A DNA stretch of 12,104 bases from Methyloprofundus sp. (GTDB lineage Bacteria > Pseudomonadota > Gammaproteobacteria > Methylococcales > Methylomonadaceae). Every line of letters begins with the position of its first letter. The first letter of the stretch is position 1. The stretch is from contig DAOVWV010000022.1 in assembly GCA_030636485.1 (NCBI GenBank), positions 1 through 12,104 on the forward strand, given 5' to 3'. The position numbers and the translations under genes were made by a program. This document shows, in pieces, positions 1-6,864 of the stretch. The notes beneath the pieces are model-generated. The model saw nothing but the letters and a program-made list of their open reading frames with translations, did no database searches and was not told the origin of the DNA.

Positions 1-647
1 AGCAAAAACAGACAGGCTACCTTTTAACCCAAAAGCTATTAAGCTGTCTGCAAAATTTCCTACAAGAAAAACAGAGCTATCAAGCTGCACAGTTTGATTA
101 TCAGGATTTACAATTTAGTCAGGATGTCCGCTGGCAGGATATAAGTGCCCGGAAAATTATTTTCTGTGAAGGTTATCAAGCGATTTATAACCCCTGGTTT
201 AAATACCTGCCTTTCCAGTTGGCTAAAGGAGAAATACTGACACTGACTTCCGAGCAGGCAATCCCCTCTGATATGCTGAATTATGGCCGCTGGTTTATTC
301 CCTTATCTGCGCATCAATTTCGTACCGGGGCGACGTTTGATAATATTACTCTGGATAGCAAAACAACACTTTCAGGGAAAAATACCTTGCTTGATGCATT
401 GACTCAAATAGTGCCAACGCTTCATAATGCAATATTAAATAAACAACAAGCCAATATTCGCCCTACAACACTGGATAAGGCTCCTTTTATTGGTCAGCAT
501 CCAGCACACCCAAACTTAATGATCTTTAATGGCTTTGGTGCTAAAGGTAGCTTACAAATTCCTTATTATAGCCAGCATTTTGTGCGTCACCTTTTGAATC
601 AAGTACCTTTAGACCCCAAAGTTAACTGTCAGCGTTATAACCATTGA
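1..647 (+). CDS. FAD-dependent oxidoreductase (DAO family), C-terminal part, truncated by the window edge
   Basis: The frame is open from base 3 to the TGA at 645-647 (214 residues visible), so the true start lies left of the window; the TTG at 219 is internal. Visible features fit the C-terminal half of D-amino-acid-oxidase-like flavoenzymes (DadA, glycine oxidase, ThiO type). A hydrophobic strand, KIIFCEGY, comes just before a loop leading to LAKGEILTL, like the family's substrate-domain entry. RPTTLDKAPFIG (about 459-494) matches the usual R-P-x-T-x-D-x-x-P-x-I-G block, and FNGFGAKG (525-548) matches the Gly-rich FAD/C-terminal signature. The N-terminal Rossmann GxGxxG motif is outside the window. 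Such enzymes oxidise amines or amino acids with FAD, but the substrate cannot be read from this part. pyrF starts 27 bases downstream on the same strand, so co-transcription is likely. The family is fairly sure; the specific enzyme is not. Confidence 0.8.
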   Translation, partial: QKQTGYLLTQKLLSCLQNFLQEKQSYQAAQFDYQDLQFSQDVRWQDISARKIIFCEGYQAIYNPWFKYLPFQLAKGEILTLTSEQAIPSDMLNYGRWFIPLSAHQFRTGATFDNITLDSKTTLSGKNTLLDALTQIVPTLHNAILNKQQANIRPTTLDKAPFIGQHPAHPNLMIFNGFGAKGSLQIPYYSQHFVRHLLNQVPLDPKVNCQRYNH

Positions 648-674
648 ATTAATTTAACAACTATATACTTAATT

Positions 675-1397
675 ATGACTCAGAATTTTATTTCCACTAA
701 AGCAATCCCGACTAACGAACGCTTGATCATGGCACTGGATTTTTCCAGCATAGAGGAAGCACAGGCATTAGTCGAGGAACTTGGAGACTCCGTTATTTTT
801 TATAAAGTGGGCATGGAAATTTTTATGTCAGGTGACTATTTTGCTTTTATTGAATGGCTAAAGGCTAGAAATAAAAAAATATTTGTTGATTTGAAGTTTT
901 TTGATATACCTGCAACCGTTGGTCGGGCGATTAAGGCGTTAAGCAGTAAAGGCGTAGATATGGCAACGATTCATGGCAATGATTCGATTATGCAGGCAGC
1001 AGCAAATAACAAAGGTGATTTAAAAGTGCTGGCTGTCACCGCTTTAACCAGTCTAGATCGAGGTGATCTGGATGACCTTGGTTTTCAATGTGATGTACAA
1101 CAGCTGGTTTTATCACGTGCTAAACGCGCATTAAGCATAGGTTGTGATGGTATTGTCTCTTCAGGTTTAGAGGTTCCAATGCTGCGTGAAAACCTAGCAC
1201 ATAAATTACTGGTTATTACACCGGGTGTCCGCCCGGTCGATAATCGTACCGAGGATGACCAAAAACGTGTTGTCACCGTAGAACAAGCCTTCCAGAATGG
1301 AGCTGACTATATTGTTATCGGCAGACCGATACGTGATGCTGAAAACCGCAAACAAATGGCTGATAAAATTCAGACGCAAATTGCTGCTCAGTTCTAA
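675..1397 (+). CDS. pyrF: Orotidine 5'-phosphate decarboxylase
   Basis: PyrF catalyses the last step of de novo UMP synthesis, decarboxylating OMP to UMP in the cytoplasm. The 240-residue length is normal for the short bacterial type. The active-site signature FVDLKFFDIPATV lies at residues 70-82, with the catalytic Asp72-Lys74-Asp77 array. ALD (20-22) and YKVG (43-46) provide the other ribose/orotate contacts. ITPGVRP (181-187) and IGRPI (215-219) are the phosphate-gripping loops at the end of the beta/alpha barrel. I chose the ATG at 675; no good Shine-Dalgarno precedes it (the preceding bases are A/T-rich). The next in-frame ATG (729, residue 19) lies immediately before the conserved ALDF strand and would remove the barrel's lead-in, so it is less likely. 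The weak ribosome site fits translation coupled to the upstream oxidoreductase gene. It converges on amiB. Confidence 0.97.
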   Translation: MTQNFISTKAIPTNERLIMALDFSSIEEAQALVEELGDSVIFYKVGMEIFMSGDYFAFIEWLKARNKKIFVDLKFFDIPATVGRAIKALSSKGVDMATIHGNDSIMQAAANNKGDLKVLAVTALTSLDRGDLDDLGFQCDVQQLVLSRAKRALSIGCDGIVSSGLEVPMLRENLAHKLLVITPGVRPVDNRTEDDQKRVVTVEQAFQNGADYIVIGRPIRDAENRKQMADKIQTQIAAQF

Positions 1398-1400
1398 TTC

Positions 1401-1498
1401 AGGCAAACTACTTATGGCATAGGGTGTACTGAGGTACGAAGCGCACCTTTTAGCGCGATGCGCTTCATGCCTCAGCACATCCTATATACTTGTTGCCT
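1401..1498. repeat. Large imperfect palindrome, REP-like extragenic element between convergent genes
   Basis: Nested arms pair across this gap: AGGCAA (1401-1406) with TTGCCT (1493-1498); TAGGGTGT (1420-1427) with ACATCCTA (1477-1484, one G-U); CTGAGG (1429-1434) with CCTCAG (1470-1475); GAAGCGC (1438-1444) with GCGCTTC (1460-1466). A second AGCGC (1452-1456) can pair instead with GCGCT (1460-1464), giving an alternative small hairpin. It occupies most of the 130 bases between the pyrF and amiB stops. No T-run follows on either side, so it is not a textbook intrinsic terminator, although it may still slow or protect convergent transcripts. The GGTGCGCTTCG/CCTCAG-type composition resembles REP elements as I know them from other gammaproteobacteria. 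That it is a dispersed repeat is inference, since only one copy is in the window. Confidence 0.6.
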
Positions 1499-1527
1499 TA
1501 ACTTAAAGACAGTGACCTTTATTACCT

Positions 1528-2853
1528 CTAACTTCCCATCGGAATTGATAATACCTGCCCTGCTCTGATATTATTGCCCTTAAGAGCCGCATTCGCCCCT
1601 TTTAGCTGATCCAGCGTGATGCCATACTGTAAGGCGATGCCTAGCAGTGTTTCGCCACTGGAAATTTTATGTACCGACTCATCATCAGTCACGATGGTAT
1701 TTAATGCAATGGTATGTTTCTTGGCATAAGAAACAATACCCTGATGAATGGCTTTGGCCATTTTAAGCTGATACCGACGACTCTTTAAGCGTCGTTCTTC
1801 TTTTGGATTAGAGATAAACGCTGTTTCAACTAAAATAGAAGGAATATCGGGTGACTTTAACACCATAAAACCTGCTTTTTGTACTGTTTTTGAATGTAGT
1901 TCCCCAATACGACCAAAATTCTTGAGTACATCTTTAGCAACGAGCTGACTAATATCCTGAGAGGCTGTTTGCGATAGATCCAATAAAATAGATGCTAAAA
2001 TATCATCCTTATCATTTAAGCTAACTCCGCCAATTAAATCAGCTGCATTTTCGTGTTTAGCTAACCACCGCGCAGCTTCACTGCTTGCTCCGCGTCGAGA
2101 GAGTGTAAATACCGATGCTCCGGTTACTTTGGAGTTTTTAAAGGCATCTGCATGAATCGAAACAAATAAATCCGCCTTTGCCTTTCTGGCAATATTCATA
2201 CGCTCACGTAAAGAAATATAATTATCCCCTTTACGTACCATAACAGCCTTCATACCTGCTTGCTTATTAATGAGAGCCGTTAATTTTTGGGCTATTTGAT
2301 AGACGACTATTTTCTCTAAAGTTCCTTGCTTGCCACGAGCACCTGAATCTTTTCCACCATGTCCAGCATCAACAGCGACAATAAATGGTTTTACACGCCG
2401 TGATATATTTTTAACTGTTTTAATTTTTTTTGTAGGCTGTTGTTTTGAAATTGTTTTTTTACTTTTAATCGGCAAATCAATCACCAGCCGAGAGCCATAT
2501 TTTTTATTAGCAGGTAAAACAAAACTATTCGGTGATACTTGATTTTGTAAATCAATAACGACCCGTAAATCCTCTTTATTTCGGCTAGCAGTACGTAGGC
2601 CGATTAATAAAGGATGGCTTTTCGGTGGTTGAGCCAACTTTTTTTCTATATAGGCATTGCTAAAATCAATGACCAGGCGATCAGGGTTTTTCAACTGAAA
2701 AATCTTATGTTCAGGTATCGCTGATATATCAAATACCAGGCGTGTATTGTTAGCAGTCGAACGGATACGTAATGACTGAATTTTTGTTTGTGCTGCAAAC
2801 ACTGCTGAGACATTTAATATAAGCAGAAGAAATATAACATATATTTTTCGCAT
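1528..2853 (-). CDS. amiB: N-acetylmuramoyl-L-alanine amidase, AmiB type (AMIN + Amidase_3 + LysM)
   Basis: This periplasmic zinc amidase cuts the bond between N-acetylmuramic acid and L-Ala of the stem peptide, splitting septal peptidoglycan for daughter-cell separation. The 441 residues read as: a Sec signal peptide (1-20, hydrophobic core then VFA, cleavage likely before Ala21); an AMIN domain (about 24-128), which targets the septum; a basic Lys-rich linker (129-155); Amidase_3 (about 157-378); and a C-terminal LysM (about 394-438). Zinc and catalytic residues are visible: His165 in DAGHGG, Glu180 in TLEK, His234 in SIHAD and Glu343 in VETAFISNP. The segment at about 250-300 corresponds to the autoinhibitory region relieved by EnvC/NlpD-type activators in the family. 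AMIN plus LysM favours AmiB over AmiC, and the length matches AmiB. A GGAG ribosome site (2861-2864) sits 7 bases before the ATG. In many relatives amiB is beside mutL; here it follows an AsmA-family gene. Confidence 0.95.
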   Translation of the reverse strand: MRKIYVIFLLLILNVSAVFAAQTKIQSLRIRSTANNTRLVFDISAIPEHKIFQLKNPDRLVIDFSNAYIEKKLAQPPKSHPLLIGLRTASRNKEDLRVVIDLQNQVSPNSFVLPANKKYGSRLVIDLPIKSKKTISKQQPTKKIKTVKNISRRVKPFIVAVDAGHGGKDSGARGKQGTLEKIVVYQIAQKLTALINKQAGMKAVMVRKGDNYISLRERMNIARKAKADLFVSIHADAFKNSKVTGASVFTLSRRGASSEAARWLAKHENAADLIGGVSLNDKDDILASILLDLSQTASQDISQLVAKDVLKNFGRIGELHSKTVQKAGFMVLKSPDIPSILVETAFISNPKEERRLKSRRYQLKMAKAIHQGIVSYAKKHTIALNTIVTDDESVHKISSGETLLGIALQYGITLDQLKGANAALKGNNIRAGQVLSIPMGS

Positions 2854-2888
2854 AATCCCTCTCCAATTTAACGAATAATCTTGATTAA

Positions 2889-2897
2889 ATTATAGCA
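2889..2897 (-). promoter_or_regulatory. Probable amiB promoter: extended -10 (TGCTATAAT)
   Basis: On the minus strand, a perfect TATAAT (2894 to 2889) is preceded by TGC, forming a TGnTATAAT extended -10 element. No convincing -35 box lies 16-18 bases upstream, which is usual for extended -10 promoters. Transcription would start near 2882, leaving a leader of about 28 bases containing the GGAG ribosome site of amiB. It lies in the 119-base gap after the AsmA gene and suggests that amiB can be expressed independently. This is read by eye from the motif only. Confidence 0.5.
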
Positions 2898-2972
2898 GTA
2901 TGTATTTGTTTTTTCTAGTGTAAAACAAGTATATTTACGGAAATGTGATTTATATCTGACTATTGCACTGAA

Positions 2973-5900
2973 TTAATTCTTCAAGTAAGCCTTACAGGGA
3001 CTTTTCTCATCTTTGTTATCACTAAAAATGCCAAATACAGTGCCTAGCACTTCTTGTGGAATTGCCGCAACCGGAGCAAAAAGATAACGGTCTGCTTTAG
3101 ACATAACAGACGGGAGATCTGCTTGCTCAATAGTGGGGGCGGATAGACTTCCACTGATCTTAATAGGCACACTGGTTGTTGAGATAGTCGGCACAATCGT
3201 ATCTGAAAAAAACGTCTTTTTTTCCAGGTTATAAAGTGAATTAATGGTTTCCATGCCTAAATTTGTTTCTGTCTTTCCTCTGACAAGCAGTTTTGGCCCA
3301 TCAATTAAAAAAACCTTGGATTTGATAATGCCCTTATTAATCTGGTAACGCGCTAGCCCACATGATATATGTATGTCATCTTCGGTAAACCCATGACTAA
3401 ACAGCCAACCTAAGGGATTTAGAAAAACCAATTCCAGCTGACTTCTACTGAACCCTCCATTTTCTATTGTAAATCCAGCCTCGCCCTGTAAATTTGCAGC
3501 AATTTCATGTTCGCTTGTACCCAAACTTTTTAAATCAGCAACAAAATTGAACTCACCAGTTAATGGGGAGGCTTCATGCTTTTGTGCCAGCAACTTACTG
3601 AGTTGAACTTTATCAACCTGCATATTGAGTGACCATTCAGGCTTTTTCTTAGCATCAGCTTTTACACTCATTGATACGTGTCCCCCAGACACATTAAATT
3701 TAACAGGTCTGGCTGTTAATTGACCGTTTTTTAATAACAAGTCGGCATTAACTCTGTCCAGTTGATAATTCATACCTGTTATTTTAAATAGTCTAAGTTG
3801 CAAATTCAGATCTATGGCATGCAAGGCCTGCAACGAAAAAGGGGTATGATTGAAGGCCCCGTCTTTTTCTGCATTGGTAGGCCGTTCCTTTGTTGCTGAT
3901 ACTTCCATAGGGACACCAAAATCATCCAGAAATACATTAGGGCTGTTTATGGCGCCTGAAATTTCAGCCTTGTCATTAATAAGAGACAATACCAGCTCAC
4001 TATTAACCTTTGTTCTACCGACAATACTATTCCCCTTAAATGTGATTCTGTCTTTATTGCCCCGTAGGATACCTGAAGAAGAAACAGGGCCTAGCCATGA
4101 CAGATCAGTTGCAAATAATTTCCCGAATAAGGCCGGGTGCCGAATGGAAATATCGGCATTTAAACTGATGTCATCTGGTTTATTAGCACTACTCCCTAGT
4201 GCTGAAGTAATTTTCACGTCTATTAGTTCCGAATTTTTCGATTCAATTTTCAGGTCTTTTACACCAAAATCTCCCCCTGCATCAGAAAGTAATAGACTCC
4301 CTTTTAATTGCCCTAAATCCGGAGTCGGGTGTAAATCAAATAGCTTGACCAGCGTTTTTTCATCAAACAGAACTCTCATTTGTATATCCTTCTTGGAAAG
4401 TACATCTTCGATAGCGCCACTAAGACGAACATTAGGCTGCTGTGGATCCCCTGCTGTTAAAACAAGCTTTTCAATGGCCAAAGTATCCTTACGATTTACC
4501 AGCACTCCCTTAATGGACAAAGCCCCAAAATCAGGTATTTCACTGCCTGCCAGCACGGATAAATCTGCGCTGCTCGGTGCGGTCACGGCCAGATTAATAT
4601 TAACCCCCTGAGATAAAGCCTCGTCGCGCAGTGGTACTGCTGTAATTTTTCCTACTGCCGACAAGAGTAGTTGTTTTTGTCGCCCGGCAGACAATGCAAT
4701 ATGGGGCACTTGTAAAGTATCTGAATCGCCCTTAATGATAAATTTACCGGATAAGGGGCCAATGTCAGGCACTTGATTATTTTTTAGTAACTTAGACAGT
4801 TGAGAAGTACTTTTAGCCGATAAATTTCCCGTAATATCAATACCTTTATAAAACAAATCAGTCATAAATATTTTCTCAACTTTTCCCTTAACGGCTATCA
4901 ACAAACTATTTTTTGTACCTATTTGCATTGCCAGGTCAGAGCCTTTAAGTACCTCTCCCTTGCCATGGATACGTATAGAAAATTTTGCGCCCCCAAAATC
5001 CGGTGAATATTCCCCATATAAATGAGCCGCCTGCTGAATTGAAGGTGCCTGTGCCTTCAGTGTAATATCCATTAATTGCTGTGGAGAACTGGACTCTAAT
5101 GCCTTCCAGGCCATCCAGCCATCGGCGTGCATAGATAAAACCCCAGAGGTTCCTGCCTTAAGTTTAATATCCTGTAGTTTTAATTGCTTAGTTGAGCCAT
5201 TTAAGCTTGCGGTCATGCTGACTGCGCCCACCTCAGGGTGCTTTATATTTAATAGATCAGTCAGTTCTGAGGATTTTTCCGCTTTGAGTGTCAATTCTAA
5301 ATCTATGCTGTCAGACTGAAGCAGTCCTACTTTTCCACTCGCAGTCAATTGCACCTTTTGCCCGACCCCGGCAATAAGCTCAATATGGCTAAGAGCGATG
5401 CTCTTACCTTCGTTTATAACTTGAGCCGATATTTTTACAGCCCCCATTTCTGGTAAAATATCCCCCAGGTATGGGTTTACCGTTGCAGTGTCTTTTGAAC
5501 TAAGGCTTGCCTGTAATGCTAAAGAGCTAAAAATCTGCTCCTGTAGAGAAATATCCGCATTACCCGTCAAATCAAGTTTGAAGCCTTGCCCGTTAGACAG
5601 ATTAATAGCAACATTCTGTAGGCTATAATCTTCACTGCCCTTACTGATATCCATTGCAATATCAACATTATTCAAAGCAGGACTATCATCAGGCATCAGC
5701 CACTTTAATAACTCGGTATCACGAATAAACCCAGACACTTGCATCACTTCCTGTTCTTGGGACTGTGAGTTATCAGCCGTTCCTGTCAGTTGTAATAGTA
5801 CAGATTTTTTATCTTTTAGGCTTGCCTCTAATTCCGCAAGCACTGGATCGGAAAAACTTCCCTTTAAGTGTGCCTTGGCATACAAACGACCTTTAATATT

Positions 5901-6650
5901 TGTTGTTGCCGGAAACATATTTGCAATATCAGCTGCCTTTATTTCAACAACAATATCTAACCCTTTCCCATAGGACGGATCAGTTATGCTTCCATCAATA
6001 GAGAGTTGCAGCTGCTCCCAGTTAGCAAGCAAATTAACAGGAAGCAGTGCGTCTTGCTCGAAAATATCCGCCAAGGAGCCTAGCTGACCTTGAATAGTAA
6101 ATGTTTCACCTCTGGCTATCCCCTCTCCATGTAACTCCAAGGGAGCCTGCCTATCTTTAGACTCAATAACCAGACTAGTTAAGGTGTGTATTTGATCATC
6201 ATTATCAAAAATCAGCTGGATATTCTTTAAGACGGCATGCTCAATAATGGGGACAAGCAGATTTCCCGTCTGACCTTCAAAGCTTTTAGTTTGCTCACTG
6301 GCATGTATTTCCACCCGCATATTTTCCAGCAGCAGATCTTTGATCAACAGGGTGTCATTCATTAAAGGAGCCAAGGCAACCTGAATCCTAAAGTTATCTA
6401 TCTGAATATCAAGATCCCCCGATTTAGAGCGCAACTTTATGGCAGATGCCGATAGAATTGGGGGTAATGAGCGCTGCAGTTTAAACGATCCATTGATTGC
6501 AAGCGTATAATCAGACAGCTTATCAACGGATTTAATTAATAGTCGCTGATAATCCTGGTCATCGTAGCTGTTTACGATAATCGCTATTATGGCAACAAAA
6601 ACAACGATTAATCCGCTTAAAGATAATAGTATGATTTTTATTTTATGCAT
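2973..6650 (-). CDS. AsmA-family inner-membrane-anchored protein with beta-groove repeats
   Basis: A 1225-residue protein with one N-terminal transmembrane anchor (about residues 5-27, flanked by Lys) and a long, beta-strand-rich, Ser/Gly/Lys-rich periplasmic body. The N-terminal block (28-120, with a PLMNDTLLIKDLLLENMRVEI-like strand pair) and the C-terminal block (about 940-1205, including LKNGQLTARPVKFNVSGG, then a short Pro-rich amphipathic tail) are typical of the AsmA family. Relatives (AsmA, YhdP, TamB, YdbH) span the periplasm and are linked to phospholipid transport to the outer membrane; this role is inferred here. The middle (about 247-860) is a tandem array of 71-78-residue repeats, listed separately. 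It is about twice the length of E. coli AsmA and close to that of YhdP, but I do not assign either name. Two lone cysteines (1097, 1219) could form a disulphide. The ATG at 6650 has no clear Shine-Dalgarno; later starts would lose the anchor. amiB lies 119 bases downstream. Confidence 0.85.
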   Translation of the reverse strand: MHKIKIILLSLSGLIVVFVAIIAIIVNSYDDQDYQRLLIKSVDKLSDYTLAINGSFKLQRSLPPILSASAIKLRSKSGDLDIQIDNFRIQVALAPLMNDTLLIKDLLLENMRVEIHASEQTKSFEGQTGNLLVPIIEHAVLKNIQLIFDNDDQIHTLTSLVIESKDRQAPLELHGEGIARGETFTIQGQLGSLADIFEQDALLPVNLLANWEQLQLSIDGSITDPSYGKGLDIVVEIKAADIANMFPATTNIKGRLYAKAHLKGSFSDPVLAELEASLKDKKSVLLQLTGTADNSQSQEQEVMQVSGFIRDTELLKWLMPDDSPALNNVDIAMDISKGSEDYSLQNVAINLSNGQGFKLDLTGNADISLQEQIFSSLALQASLSSKDTATVNPYLGDILPEMGAVKISAQVINEGKSIALSHIELIAGVGQKVQLTASGKVGLLQSDSIDLELTLKAEKSSELTDLLNIKHPEVGAVSMTASLNGSTKQLKLQDIKLKAGTSGVLSMHADGWMAWKALESSSPQQLMDITLKAQAPSIQQAAHLYGEYSPDFGGAKFSIRIHGKGEVLKGSDLAMQIGTKNSLLIAVKGKVEKIFMTDLFYKGIDITGNLSAKSTSQLSKLLKNNQVPDIGPLSGKFIIKGDSDTLQVPHIALSAGRQKQLLLSAVGKITAVPLRDEALSQGVNINLAVTAPSSADLSVLAGSEIPDFGALSIKGVLVNRKDTLAIEKLVLTAGDPQQPNVRLSGAIEDVLSKKDIQMRVLFDEKTLVKLFDLHPTPDLGQLKGSLLLSDAGGDFGVKDLKIESKNSELIDVKITSALGSSANKPDDISLNADISIRHPALFGKLFATDLSWLGPVSSSGILRGNKDRITFKGNSIVGRTKVNSELVLSLINDKAEISGAINSPNVFLDDFGVPMEVSATKERPTNAEKDGAFNHTPFSLQALHAIDLNLQLRLFKITGMNYQLDRVNADLLLKNGQLTARPVKFNVSGGHVSMSVKADAKKKPEWSLNMQVDKVQLSKLLAQKHEASPLTGEFNFVADLKSLGTSEHEIAANLQGEAGFTIENGGFSRSQLELVFLNPLGWLFSHGFTEDDIHISCGLARYQINKGIIKSKVFLIDGPKLLVRGKTETNLGMETINSLYNLEKKTFFSDTIVPTISTTSVPIKISGSLSAPTIEQADLPSVMSKADRYLFAPVAAIPQEVLGTVFGIFSDNKDEKSPCKAYLKN
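4071..5912 (-). repeat. Tandem ~75-residue coding repeats in the AsmA-family protein
   Basis: Within the protein, a P-[DE]-x-G motif recurs at residues 400 (PEMG), 472 (PEVG), 550 (PDFG), 628 (PDIG), 706 (PDFG) and 777 (PDLG), with a degenerate WLGP at 852. The spacings are 72, 78, 78, 78, 71 and 75. Each is followed about 20-25 residues later by a strand such as IELIAG, IKLKAG, IALSAG or LVLTAG, and then by a second strand ending in G-K-[VI] or similar. Weaker copies lie near residues 247 and 324. The DNA itself is diverged, so the repeats are old protein modules rather than recent duplications. They fit a repeating beta-groove fold. Confidence 0.7.
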
Positions 6651-6727
6651 TTGTGTTTATCTGCTTTGAGTCCACGTTTTTAAAAAATAACTTTCACTAA
6701 AGCTTACCCTGAATAATTGGTTCTGAA

Positions 6728-6829
6728 CTAATCTGTAAAAATTAATTCTGGTTTGGTCCGGTAAAGTACGTGAGCACGACCTTTATCCGTTAGCTCTTCA
6801 CTAATATCAAAGAGCTCTGTTGCTAACAT
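6728..6829 (-). CDS. Possible 33-residue small ORF or gene relic
   Basis: On the minus strand, an ATG at 6829 opens 33 codons ending at TAG (6730-6728). The peptide begins MLATELFDISEEL and later contains KGRAHVLYRTKPELIF. It is charged, has no membrane segment, and I do not recognise it. A purine-rich AAAGAG lies about 4 bases before the ATG, a weak and rather close ribosome site. It starts 28 bases after the stop of the helicase-nuclease gene and is in a different frame, so it is not simply that protein's continuation. It could be a real short gene, the tail of a decayed gene, or chance: an open stretch this short is not significant by itself. The protein-like amino-acid mix is the only reason to list it. 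Confidence 0.25.
   Translation of the reverse strand: MLATELFDISEELTDKGRAHVLYRTKPELIFTD
6759..6789. other. Imperfect hairpin downstream of the helicase-nuclease gene
   Basis: CGGTAAAG (6759-6766) pairs with CTTTATCCG (6781-6789) with one bulged base (6786), and inside it CGTG (6769-6772) pairs with CACG (6775-6778) around AG. On the minus strand a short T-run (6744-6740 region) follows about 14 bases beyond the stem, too far for a standard intrinsic terminator. It could be a weak transcript end for the helicase gene. It overlaps the possible 33-codon ORF. Confidence 0.3.
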
Positions 6830-6846
6830 ACGGCTCTTTAGCTTTT

Positions 6847-6864
6847 TATGCCTATGCCTATGCC
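6847..6864. repeat. Three tandem copies of TATGCC (GGCATA on the gene strand) at the helicase gene's 3' end
   Basis: Three perfect 6-base units lie at 6847-6852, 6853-6858 and 6859-6864. On the minus strand the array encodes the final Ala and supplies the stop: the frame reads GCA TAG GCA TAG GCA TAA, giving stops at 6860-6858, 6854-6852 and 6848-6846. Because the unit is two codons long, a change in copy number would not shift the frame or alter the protein end. Confidence 0.85.

Noticed and set aside
219..647. A 142-residue gene starting at TTG 219
   Set aside because: The same frame is open to the left edge and the upstream residues continue the oxidoreductase fold, so the TTG is an internal Leu codon.
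1206..1478. 90-codon minus-strand frame over the end of pyrF and the palindrome
   Set aside because: It is antisense to conserved pyrF codons and starts inside the REP-like palindrome; no family resemblance.
1401..1527. Bidirectional intrinsic terminator for pyrF and amiB
   Set aside because: The stem is strong but no T-run follows on either strand; recorded as a REP-like palindrome instead.
3850..4611. Long 253-codon open frame on the + strand
   Set aside because: It lies antisense within the AsmA-family gene. Its Ser/Pro/Leu-rich composition is what the opposite strand of a beta-repeat protein gives, and it shows no domain or ribosome site.
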